Assembly (NCBI GenBank): GCA_024277475.1
Contig: JAJRVC010000707.1
Coordinates: 1 to 5,659 of the forward strand
DNA: 5,659 bases
Reading direction: 5' to 3'
From: Deltaproteobacteria bacterium
Lineage (GTDB): Bacteria > Desulfobacterota > Desulfobacteria > Desulfobacterales > JAFDCJ01
The notes beneath the pieces were generated by a model. The model was not told where the DNA came from, made no database searches, and saw nothing but the letters and a program-made list of their open reading frames with translations. Made by a program: the position numbers and the translations under genes. Below are positions 1-5,243 of the stretch, in pieces (the first letter of the stretch is position 1; each line of letters begins with the position of its first letter).

Positions 1-938
1 ATGTTCATCGTCACCGAAGCGGAAACAAAGTCCGACAAATCCCGTTCGGTAAAATCTTCGTCCCGCTGACCGTAAGCCAGTTTGACGTCCATGTCCGGCC
101 AGTAGTCTTTGCGGGCCAGATCAATCTCCTTTGCGGCGATGTCAATATCAGCCTGTCTAACTCGCAGCTGCGGGTTCTTTTTTAAAGCTTTGTTCTGAAG
201 ATTTTCCACATTCAGCTGGAGGTCGGGGTAGCTCAAGTCTCTTGGCGGCGATACTGATGTGAAGCTTCCGCGATTGAGCAGTTCATTGATCCGATCTTCC
301 AGGGTGCGGCTGCGTTTATCCAGTTGAATCTTTTCATCCAAAAGCTTGCTTAACTCCACCTGGGCCTGGAGCACGTCCTGTTGAAGACCGCGGCCCGTAG
401 CGTAGCGGGTCTCGGCGACACCCAGCAACTGGCTGAGTATGTCCGTCAGTTGTGCATTTATCTTCAGGCCGGCGGCCACAAAACCTAGTTCATAATAGGC
501 AACGGCAATTTTGCGAGCCAGCTCCAGGCGCTTGGCATCCAGTACGGCTTGCATACGAACAGCCTTTAAGGTGGCCCGCTGAGTCCTGAGGTCTAATTTT
601 CCAAACCAGGGAAATTTCTGGGCGATAAAAATCTGCTTCTGGGTCATGGCTTCCCGGTCAAATCGGAAGGAATCCACCGGCAGATTCAAGATTGCAAAAC
701 CTAACCGCGGGTCGTCCAGAGAACCGGCGAAGGAAATCTCTTCTTTCAAACTTTCCACCCGTTCTTCCAGGCTTTTAATCTCGTTGTTACCTGCAATGCC
801 CTCCTGGATAAGTTGAGCCAACGCCGGCGGCGCCCAGATGGTAGACACCGTATCGGCGGTAGCCGGCCCGGCAAGAAACAACCCCACGCTCAGCAGCCCC
901 CAACTCCATTTCACCACATTAGTTACGAAATGCCTCAT
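1..938 (-). CDS. TolC/CusC-family outer-membrane efflux channel protein (partial, C-terminus off the window)
   Basis: The first 312 codons of a TolC-family outer-membrane factor are present; the gene continues past position 1. These proteins form the trimeric exit duct of tripartite efflux pumps. The start is the ATG at 936-938, preceded by a GGGAG-type Shine-Dalgarno 7 nt away. Residues 1-28 form a signal peptide (basic start, hydrophobic core WGLLSVGLFLAG, cleavage near PATA-D). No lipobox cysteine follows, unlike E. coli CusC. Residues 77-115 (DDPRLGFAILNLP and KQIFIAQKFPWFGKL) are typical of heavy-metal-efflux OEP proteins. Residues 120-225 are a long alpha-hairpin with YATGRGLQQDVLQAQVEL (179-196). 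A second OEP repeat begins around 240 (NPQLRVRQADIDIAAKEIDLA, 255-275). About 420-450 residues would be usual, so roughly a quarter is missing. Membrane-fusion and RND subunits might lie further left, but that is not visible. The metal substrate is inferred from family resemblance only. Confidence 0.9.
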   Translation of the reverse strand, partial: MRHFVTNVVKWSWGLLSVGLFLAGPATADTVSTIWAPPALAQLIQEGIAGNNEIKSLEERVESLKEEISFAGSLDDPRLGFAILNLPVDSFRFDREAMTQKQIFIAQKFPWFGKLDLRTQRATLKAVRMQAVLDAKRLELARKIAVAYYELGFVAAGLKINAQLTDILSQLLGVAETRYATGRGLQQDVLQAQVELSKLLDEKIQLDKRSRTLEDRINELLNRGSFTSVSPPRDLSYPDLQLNVENLQNKALKKNPQLRVRQADIDIAAKEIDLARKDYWPDMDVKLAYGQRDEDFTERDLSDFVSASVTMN

Positions 939-1219
939 AACTTCTCTCCCTGTTTTCCTTTTATGTATTCTGTAAATTTTAAAAAAGACAGAGCGCAGCG
1001 ATTCCATCCTTCGTTATTCTGCGGTTCGCTGTTCCAACTATGTGTAGTTTCATATGAGGATTCAGCACCTCAGCTCCCCGACACCCGACACCTGACACCA
1101 ATATAATTTCATAATGGCCCGCCCGCCGCGCCAACCGGCACCAATAGTTAAATGCACGGTCTTTTAAGAAGTATAGTAGCTTAAGTTTGTGGCAATTAGT
1201 TCCCCGCAACGGATCCGGG
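939..1219. other. Non-coding spacer with repeat-like sequence
   Basis: This 281-bp gap separates the exported-protein gene from the efflux gene. I find no convincing gene, no clear intrinsic terminator and no strong promoter. Open frames crossing it have no Shine-Dalgarno and read like translated repeat DNA. The stretch from about 980 to 1190 resembles, from memory, short interspersed intergenic sequence common in Desulfobacterales genomes. It includes a tandem 7-mer (see 1078-1098). The efflux gene's Shine-Dalgarno lies at its left end (946-950 on the minus strand). The efflux gene may therefore have its own promoter or be read through from upstream. Confidence 0.5.
1078..1098. repeat. Three tandem 7-mers (CCGACAC, CCGACAC, CTGACAC)
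   Basis: Three head-to-tail 7-bp units lie at 1078-1084, 1085-1091 and 1092-1098; the third differs by one base (C to T). They lie in the non-coding spacer before the efflux gene. On the minus strand they read GTGTCAG, GTGTCGG, GTGTCGG. I see no function; they may be part of a dispersed intergenic repeat. Confidence 0.7.
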
Positions 1220-1993
1220 TCAGGGAAGTTTACCATCTACCCGGTGCGGCCTGGAATAGGTCCGGTTGTTTTTATCCCGTGTCTCCAGATAGACCTTTAA
1301 TTCAAAGCGGTCGCCTTTCTGATTTATCGCGTTTACCACTGGGGCCGGAATAAACACATAGCCCATGTGAACGGGCAGGACTATGGAAAAATAGCCTGTG
1401 CTTTTTCGATCTTTAAAGATGTCCATGGCGGCCCTGGCCCGCAGCTTGTTGCTCAGGCTCAATGGACCCAGTTCAGGCGGTATCTTCCAGGTCCAGGTCA
1501 GGTTACCTTGGCTATCCGGGGTTAACTGAAACGAAGCGGTATCGATAAAGGGCAGTGCAAGCTGCTTGTTGAAGGCAAAGGTGCGTTCGACCAGCTTGCC
1601 GGCGGCGGTGGTAATCTTCAGCCAGTAGACGCCGGGCTCCAGGGTGTCCAGGATTCGGGCACTGAACCAGCTGTCAAACTGCCAGGATCCGGCGTAATAC
1701 CAGCGGCTGTTTTTGGCATTATAGGAGCCAAAGATCTCATCGGTGGAATCAAATTTGACCGTCGACAATTTCAGCTCCTTGCCGGCCGGATTCAACAGAC
1801 TCACTTTTTTTATGTCCCGGCCATCGGAAAGATAGATCTCGCGGTCATCGATCAGGCCGAAACCGAGTCGATTCAAAATTTACACCCCGGCATATTCCCG
1901 GTGCTGAACCTGCATCCAGGCAATCTCTACCGCAGCGGCACTGCCGGCCATCCAGAAAAATACGCAAATCCCGAGCAATAAGTATTTTTTCAT
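1220..1993 (-). pseudogene. Exported beta-rich protein of unknown function, interrupted by an in-frame TAA
   Basis: One reading frame runs from the ATG at 1991-1993 to the stop at 1220-1222 (256 sense codons) but is broken by TAA at 1880-1882 (codon 38). Coding character continues in the same frame on both sides. The start is well supported: AAGGAG at 2005-2010 with an 11-nt spacer, and an ATGA overlap with the kinase stop. Residues 1-21 (MKKYLLLGICVFFWMAGSAAA) form a signal peptide. The rest alternates short hydrophobic and polar stretches with many aromatic residues (SRWYYAGSWQFDSWFSARIL; LTWTWKIPPEL; FELKVYLETRDKNNRTY), suggesting beta-sandwich or Ig-like folds in the periplasm or at the surface. 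I do not recognise the family. A frame opening at TTG 1874-1876 has a GGGGTG-like sequence before it and could restart translation, but its product would lack the signal peptide. A single-base change (for example AAA to TAA) or a sequencing error would explain the break. Confidence 0.7.
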
Positions 1994-3948
1994 TTTTTTA
2001 TTTTCTCCTTCCCTCGAAGCGAATTGGAAGTGTTTGAAATACTTCCGGTAAAATCGGTTTGGACACTGCGGACACAACGAAACCCGACATCCTCAAAGGC
2101 TTCCCAGGGCTGCCGGCTGATGGGCGCCGGAATTGAATTCCGCCGGGAGCCTTTTCCGGTGCCGCCCAGCACCACGTAAGATGCATCCCGTACTTTATCC
2201 CGGGACCTGGCCTTTGCAAACTCCAGGCCCCATTCGCCAAGACGTCCGTTGAGTCCCCGAATTCCGGAAGCATTTGGTTTAAGATCTATCACAGGAATCA
2301 AGGATTGTAAAGAACGGTTCATTTGCAAACCACCGGTTTTCTCCGGCCCCGCCATCATCCGGTCCATCATCCGACGCATCTCCGCCGGCTCTGTCTCCCG
2401 GTCACTGCCGGCTGCTTTGGCGGACCCCCGCCGCCGCGCGCTGCCGCCCTTGCCTAAGGCAGCAAACCACTGCGCGTAAGTCGGCAGTTGTCGGTTGTAA
2501 AACCCCGCATAGGCAGCCGCTCCCTCTGGTGTTACCCGCAAGACCGGGTAGGAGGCAGTGGCGGCGTTGATAATTTTAAATTTTCCGTTACGGAAAGCAA
2601 TGGGTTCATATCCGGCATATACTTCTCCCAGAAACAGCCAGATATCTTCTTCATCGCGCACGACTCCTCTTGCCGTGGTAATTCGTGAAAGATTGCGGTT
2701 TAAAAATTCCACATACTGGTGATTGGTAACCGGGGTTTCGTCCATATAAAATGGATCGATCTTCATCTCCCTGGGAGCCAATCCACCCCGGTTGTCAGGC
2801 AGGGTAACCGTGCCGCCGGGCACGAAGCGCAAGCTGGCGCCATCTTCGGCCAGGATGACATGCCCTGCAGAGGGCAACCGTTTGAGCCGGATAGCCGTGG
2901 ATTCCCGCTTTTCGGCCGGCAATTGGTTCCGGCTGTCCATTAAATGCCGGAAAGTCATCACCGCCATGGAAACCAGCACGACGGCCACGACCGCCCAGAT
3001 CCACAGCGACCGGTTCAGCAACCGGATACGCCCCGGCGCTGTCGCGTTATCGGTGGCAACGTCCCGGTTCAAACCGCCGATGGCACCTTCAAGAGCCTGG
3101 TACAGTTTGTCCACCGAATCGAAGCGTTCTTCTTTTTTTTCGGCCGTGGCTTGCCGGATAACCAGATCCAGCTTCTGCAAAAAAGGAGTTCCGGGGTTTT
3201 CCAGCCCGACGCTTTTAAATGGAGGGGTCTTTTTGTTCATCTTGCCGACAAGGGCTTCAAACAAAATTTTTCCCAGGGAATAAATATCGGCCCGCTGATC
3301 CGCCCGCTTGAAATTAAAAAAGTGCTCCGGCGACATGTAATGGACCGTACCCCGGATCTCCATGGAACCGGTGACCTGCTTCAGACGATTTGACCGGGCC
3401 AGACCAAAATCGGCAATTTTGGGTATACGGCCGTCGATCATGATGTTTTCAGGTTTCAGGTCCCGGTGAACGATATCCAGGACATGTATGGCCTGGACGC
3501 CTTTGAGCACCGGCAAAAAGTAATCTTTCAACCACGACCGAACCAGCTCCTGTTCGGGGTAGAAGCCTTCCGCAGGCATGGTGGAACGCAAAGTATTGCC
3601 GGCCACATACTCCATACAGATGAATTCCACCGGGCAGGCCGTCGTATCCTTTTGAATCACCGCGGAACCATAATCGAAGATCTGCAGCACATTGGCATGT
3701 CGCACCCGGGCCATGGCCTGCACCTCACGTTTAAATCGCTGCAGGGCGGTTTCAACTTCTTCTTCGTCTTCTTCCAGGGACTGCAGCCACTGCCGGGAGA
3801 TTACCTTAATAGCGACATCCCGCCTGAGATTCACCTGGTGCGCGCGGTAAACTTCTCCCATGGCGCCCTTGCCGATTAATTCCAGGATAACCCACTTGTC
3901 GTTGATGACCTTGCCGGTTTCAAAGATATTGTCTAAACATTCATTCAT
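1990..3948 (-). CDS. Membrane-anchored Hanks-type Ser/Thr protein kinase with C-terminal FGE/SUMF-like domain lacking catalytic cysteines
   Basis: This 652-residue protein phosphorylates Ser/Thr on unknown targets. Residues 19-290 are a complete kinase domain: Gly-rich loop IGKGAMGEVY (25-34), ATP-binding K48 in VAIKV, helix-C Glu near E75, catalytic HRDLKPEN (161-168, D163), DFG at 180-182, and SPE (206-208) with D221 following. All catalytic residues are present. A single transmembrane helix at about 314-333 puts the kinase in the cytoplasm and the C-terminus outside. Residues 367-628 resemble formylglycine-generating-enzyme/SUMF proteins: RFVPGG, MDETPVTNHQYVEFLN, RQLPTYAQWFAALGKGG, PNASGIRGLNGRLGEW and a final DVGFRCV. 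The region matching the catalytic-cysteine segment (YVVLGGTGKGSRRNSI, 591-606) has no cysteine, and residues 501-560 are a low-complexity Arg/Met-rich stretch. The domain is therefore probably a binding or sensor module, not an oxidase. The start ATG 3946-3948 has a modest GGCGGAT ribosome site. A sigma-54-like promoter lies about 60 bp upstream. Confidence 0.92.
   Translation of the reverse strand: MNECLDNIFETGKVINDKWVILELIGKGAMGEVYRAHQVNLRRDVAIKVISRQWLQSLEEDEEEVETALQRFKREVQAMARVRHANVLQIFDYGSAVIQKDTTACPVEFICMEYVAGNTLRSTMPAEGFYPEQELVRSWLKDYFLPVLKGVQAIHVLDIVHRDLKPENIMIDGRIPKIADFGLARSNRLKQVTGSMEIRGTVHYMSPEHFFNFKRADQRADIYSLGKILFEALVGKMNKKTPPFKSVGLENPGTPFLQKLDLVIRQATAEKKEERFDSVDKLYQALEGAIGGLNRDVATDNATAPGRIRLLNRSLWIWAVVAVVLVSMAVMTFRHLMDSRNQLPAEKRESTAIRLKRLPSAGHVILAEDGASLRFVPGGTVTLPDNRGGLAPREMKIDPFYMDETPVTNHQYVEFLNRNLSRITTARGVVRDEEDIWLFLGEVYAGYEPIAFRNGKFKIINAATASYPVLRVTPEGAAAYAGFYNRQLPTYAQWFAALGKGGSARRRGSAKAAGSDRETEPAEMRRMMDRMMAGPEKTGGLQMNRSLQSLIPVIDLKPNASGIRGLNGRLGEWGLEFAKARSRDKVRDASYVVLGGTGKGSRRNSIPAPISRQPWEAFEDVGFRCVRSVQTDFTGSISNTSNSLRGKEKIKK
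2005..2010 (-). promoter_or_regulatory. Shine-Dalgarno AAGGAG inside the 3' end of the kinase gene
   Basis: AAGGAG on the minus strand lies 11 nt before the ATG at 1991-1993 of the exported-protein gene. It fixes that start and sits within the last codons of the kinase. Together with the 4-bp ATGA overlap it indicates translationally coupled expression of the two genes. Confidence 0.75.
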
Positions 3949-4008
3949 GTTATCCGCCGATTCATAAAAAAGACCGATCCAAATCCGTCTTTGTCCTGCA
4001 CAAATTCA

Positions 4009-4022
4009 GCAAAATGTGTGCC
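4009..4022 (-). promoter_or_regulatory. Sigma-54 (-24/-12) promoter candidate for the kinase gene
   Basis: On the minus strand the sequence is GGCAC-ACATT-TTGC, followed by T. The invariant GG (-24) and GC (-12) are separated by exactly 10 nt, and GGCAC and TTGCT match the sigma-54 consensus TGGCACG-N4-TTGCW. Only the T before GG (here C) and the G after GGCAC (here A) differ. The predicted start, about 12 nt past the GC, is near 3997, giving a leader of about 50 nt to the kinase ATG. Orientation and spacing fit well; no experimental support. Confidence 0.6.
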
Positions 4023-4049
4023 GCTCCCCGAAAATACTTTTAACTTGCT

Positions 4050-4072
4050 GGTATCATAGCTTATTTGATGCC
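4050..4072. repeat. Inverted repeat GGTATCA-N9-TGATGCC, possible activator site
   Basis: Arms at 4050-4056 and 4066-4072 are complementary except for one position, with a 9-nt spacer, so centres of the half-sites are about 16 bp apart (roughly one and a half helical turns). The centre is about 64 bp upstream of the predicted leftward sigma-54 start, slightly close for an enhancer but possible. The activator is not identifiable. Confidence 0.4.
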
Positions 4073-4091
4073 TTTTAATTTTTTCTAATTT

Positions 4092-4133
4092 CTCCCAAAA
4101 CAATAAGTGAGAAGTTTTTATCCATTTGGGGAG
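4092..4133. repeat. Imperfect inverted repeat CTCCCAAA / TTTGGGGAG
   Basis: The left arm (4092-4099) and right arm (4125-4133) are complementary with one extra G in the right arm and a 25-nt AT-rich spacer. The centre lies about 115 bp upstream of the predicted leftward start and about 157 bp upstream of the rightward one. Both distances suit sigma-54 enhancers. The arms are short and gapped, so chance is possible. Confidence 0.25.
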
Positions 4134-4243
4134 CATTAAATCCAGAAACTGCGAATTTTTTTTGCACCTGCGGGAAAAAGCCCCGAACAAATTTTTTATT
4201 TGAACCCTTAAAGGTTATGGCTTTCGTATGGTAAGACCGACTC

Positions 4244-4259
4244 TGGCACGCAGTTTGCT
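4244..4259 (+). promoter_or_regulatory. Consensus sigma-54 (-24/-12) promoter reading right
   Basis: The sequence TGGCACG-CAGT-TTGCT, preceded by C, is an exact match to the sigma-54 consensus YTGGCACG-N4-TTGCW. GG (4245-4246) and GC (4257-4258) are separated by exactly 10 nt. The predicted transcription start is about 12 nt past the GC, near 4270. It faces the unknown-protein/methyltransferase pair and would give a leader of about 245 nt. Such promoters need RpoN and an AAA+ enhancer-binding activator; neither gene is in the window. Confidence 0.8.
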
Positions 4260-4270
4260 CATAACTAATT

Positions 4271-4314
4271 CAGGGCTCCTGACCTCAATCGGAAAAACTC
4301 CTTGGGAAGCCCTG
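4271..4314 (+). repeat. Stem-loop at the predicted 5' end of the sigma-54 transcript
   Basis: CAGGGCT (4271-4277) and AGCCCTG (4308-4314) are perfectly complementary over 7 bp; C4278-C4279 can also pair with G4305-G4306 across a one-base bulge. The loop is about 30 nt. The stem begins within a base or two of the predicted start at 4270. No U-tract follows, so it is not an intrinsic terminator. It could be a 5'-end-protecting or regulatory hairpin. Confidence 0.4.
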
Positions 4315-4327
4315 TTAACTAAAGAAT

Positions 4328-4342
4328 CTACAAAATTTGTAG
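4328..4342. repeat. Perfect 15-bp palindrome CTACAAA-A-TTTGTAG
   Basis: Seven-bp arms flank one central base. It lies about 60-70 nt downstream of the predicted sigma-54 start. It has the form of a dimeric repressor's operator, or it could be a small hairpin (6-bp stem, 3-nt loop) in the leader. One such palindrome is not very surprising by chance in AT-rich DNA. Confidence 0.35.
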
Positions 4343-4392
4343 CAAAGATATGCGTAAATTCAAGATGCAACAGATTCAACCAAAAATAAGAC

Positions 4393-4492
4393 ATAAATTC
4401 AGAACTATTCGCCCAAATTCAGTATTATTAATGCAATCAAAGACATTTCTGTAGCATCCGATTTTACGACACATCAGGAGTTCTGAATTTAT
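4393..4492 (+). repeat. Perfect 14-bp inverted repeat with 72-nt spacer in the leader
   Basis: ATAAATTCAGAACT (4393-4406) is the exact reverse complement of AGTTCTGAATTTAT (4479-4492). In RNA this would close a 100-nt hairpin whose right arm takes in the last two bases of AGGAG (4476-4480), the best Shine-Dalgarno-like sequence ahead of the gene at 4515. It might instead be the terminal inverted repeats of a tiny mobile-element remnant, but I see no flanking target duplication. Confidence 0.55.
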
Positions 4493-4514
4493 TGCGAAAC
4501 GGAATTTTTACCCC

Positions 4515-5240
4515 ATGTCACCGATTGCCAGACTTCGAAAAATATTTACCAAGAGCCGGCCGCAAATACGCAATGATCAGATTCTTCCCCTGCCCGACCA
4601 GGTCAAGGCCTGGCGCAGGGCCAATCGCAAAATGGGCTGGGGCATCGACGGTGATGAATTTGATAAGCTGACGGTGCTGCCGCTCTTGACCAATGAGGAT
4701 CGGCTGGAAGGCTTTATCGGCACGGTTTTGTTTTACGGATTCGGCGATGACGGCACAGGACATTCGGATGTAATTTTATCCGCAAAGCTGGCCTGGAACT
4801 ATGGCGACAAATGCCGCAAGGGCAAAACATGGCAATGTGAGTACGTAGACTTTGAAAAACCGGAAGATATCCGGCTGCGCCCCGGGGCTCCGACCCGACC
4901 CAAAGGTTTTTATTATGCCGGACTGCAGACCGGTGAACGATATGTTCACATGACGGTTTCCCAACTGCGAAAAAAACTGGGACACCAGACCGGCTGCGGC
5001 CCCGAAGGGTTTCAATTTTTAACTGTCTCCCATCCGCATTTTGCCGACCGGATGACCGAGCGCAAAATACCCTTCATGGTCCTGGCTGACTATGATGTGG
5101 CGCCCTATGGTTTCAACGACTTTTACGACGCTCCCCAGATTTTTTGCAGCAATCACATCCTAGGGCTGGGAATCGGCAACGTGGACCGCAACTACCCTCT
5201 ATTCGGCATACCAACTCTAAAAATTTACCATGGGTCTTAG
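4515..5240 (+). CDS. Soluble protein of unknown function (241 aa)
   Basis: I do not recognise this family. The 241-residue product has no signal peptide or membrane helix and looks like a soluble cytoplasmic protein. Residues 1-40 are basic (RLRKIFTKSRP; AWRRANRKMGWG); the rest is globular, with many Gly, Tyr and Phe. Visible segments include VLFYGFGDDGTGHSD (71-85), WNYGDK (94-99), a GCGPEGFQFLTVSHPHFADRM stretch (160-180), VLADYDVAPYGFNDFYDAP (189-207) and the end FGIPTLKIYHG. Cysteines are C100, C108, C161 and C211, and several His (83, 174, 214) could join a metal or active site, but no known motif is evident. The ATG at 4515 has only a weak GGA (4501-4503) ahead of it. A strong AGGAG lies 34 nt upstream, and the frame is open back to a TAG at 4452-4454, so a rarer start (ATT at 4491) cannot be excluded. 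A methyltransferase gene follows after 3 nt. Confidence 0.85.
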   Translation: MSPIARLRKIFTKSRPQIRNDQILPLPDQVKAWRRANRKMGWGIDGDEFDKLTVLPLLTNEDRLEGFIGTVLFYGFGDDGTGHSDVILSAKLAWNYGDKCRKGKTWQCEYVDFEKPEDIRLRPGAPTRPKGFYYAGLQTGERYVHMTVSQLRKKLGHQTGCGPEGFQFLTVSHPHFADRMTERKIPFMVLADYDVAPYGFNDFYDAPQIFCSNHILGLGIGNVDRNYPLFGIPTLKIYHGS

Positions 5241-5243
5241 ACT

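Larger units (their letters stand above)
3949..4514. promoter_or_regulatory. AT-rich divergent intergenic control region
   Basis: These 566 bp lie between the leftward kinase unit and the rightward unknown-protein/methyltransferase unit. No convincing gene is present. The region is clearly more AT-rich than its flanks and is dense in symmetric sequence: two sigma-54-type promoters facing outward, two imperfect inverted repeats between them, and a leader of about 245 nt with further palindromes. Its length and content are those of a regulated divergent promoter region. Confidence 0.7.

Noticed and set aside
979..1236. Leftward 85-codon frame across the spacer
   Set aside because: It overlaps the 3' end of the exported-protein gene, has no ribosome site, and its translation looks like translated repeat DNA, not a folded protein.
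1880..1882. Stop codon recoded as selenocysteine or pyrrolysine
   Set aside because: The codon is TAA. Known recoding uses TGA (Sec) or TAG (Pyl), and no selenocysteine-insertion-type hairpin is apparent just downstream.
1990..2300. Kinase C-terminal domain as a diversity-generating-retroelement variable protein (FGE/C-lectin fold ending in GFR)
   Set aside because: No reverse transcriptase, template repeat or accessory gene is in the window, and the C-terminal segment lacks the Asn-rich adenine-derived codons typical of a variable region.
2792..3879. Long rightward open frames inside the kinase gene
   Set aside because: They are antisense shadows of a kinase frame whose motifs are all intact; their translations are Pro/Arg/His-rich with no recognisable motifs or ribosome sites.
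4164..4185. Possible intrinsic terminator (CGGG-AAAAAGC-CCCG) near 4171-4185
   Set aside because: The stem is only 4 bp and is not followed directly by a T-tract on either strand; it lies upstream of both divergent genes, where no transcript needs to end.
3945..4190. Leftward 81-codon frame ending in an ATGA overlap with the kinase start
   Set aside because: It opens at TTG with no Shine-Dalgarno; the internal ATG at 4134-4136 has only a poor one. It runs straight through the leftward sigma-54 motif and both inverted repeats, and its composition is that of AT-rich non-coding DNA. The overlap is probably chance, though a 63-residue leader peptide cannot be fully excluded.
4399..4428. Possible sigma-70 promoter TTCAGA-N18-TATTAT for the 4515 gene
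   Set aside because: The -35 matches only 4 of 6 bases with an 18-nt spacer in AT-rich DNA where such matches are common. The consensus sigma-54 site is far stronger evidence.
4350..4454. 34-codon rightward frame (MRKFKMQQIQPK...) inside the leader
   Set aside because: It is short and basic, has no Shine-Dalgarno before its ATG and covers the inverted-repeat arm. It is in frame with the 4515 gene but separated by TAG, so a remnant or upstream peptide is only a remote possibility.
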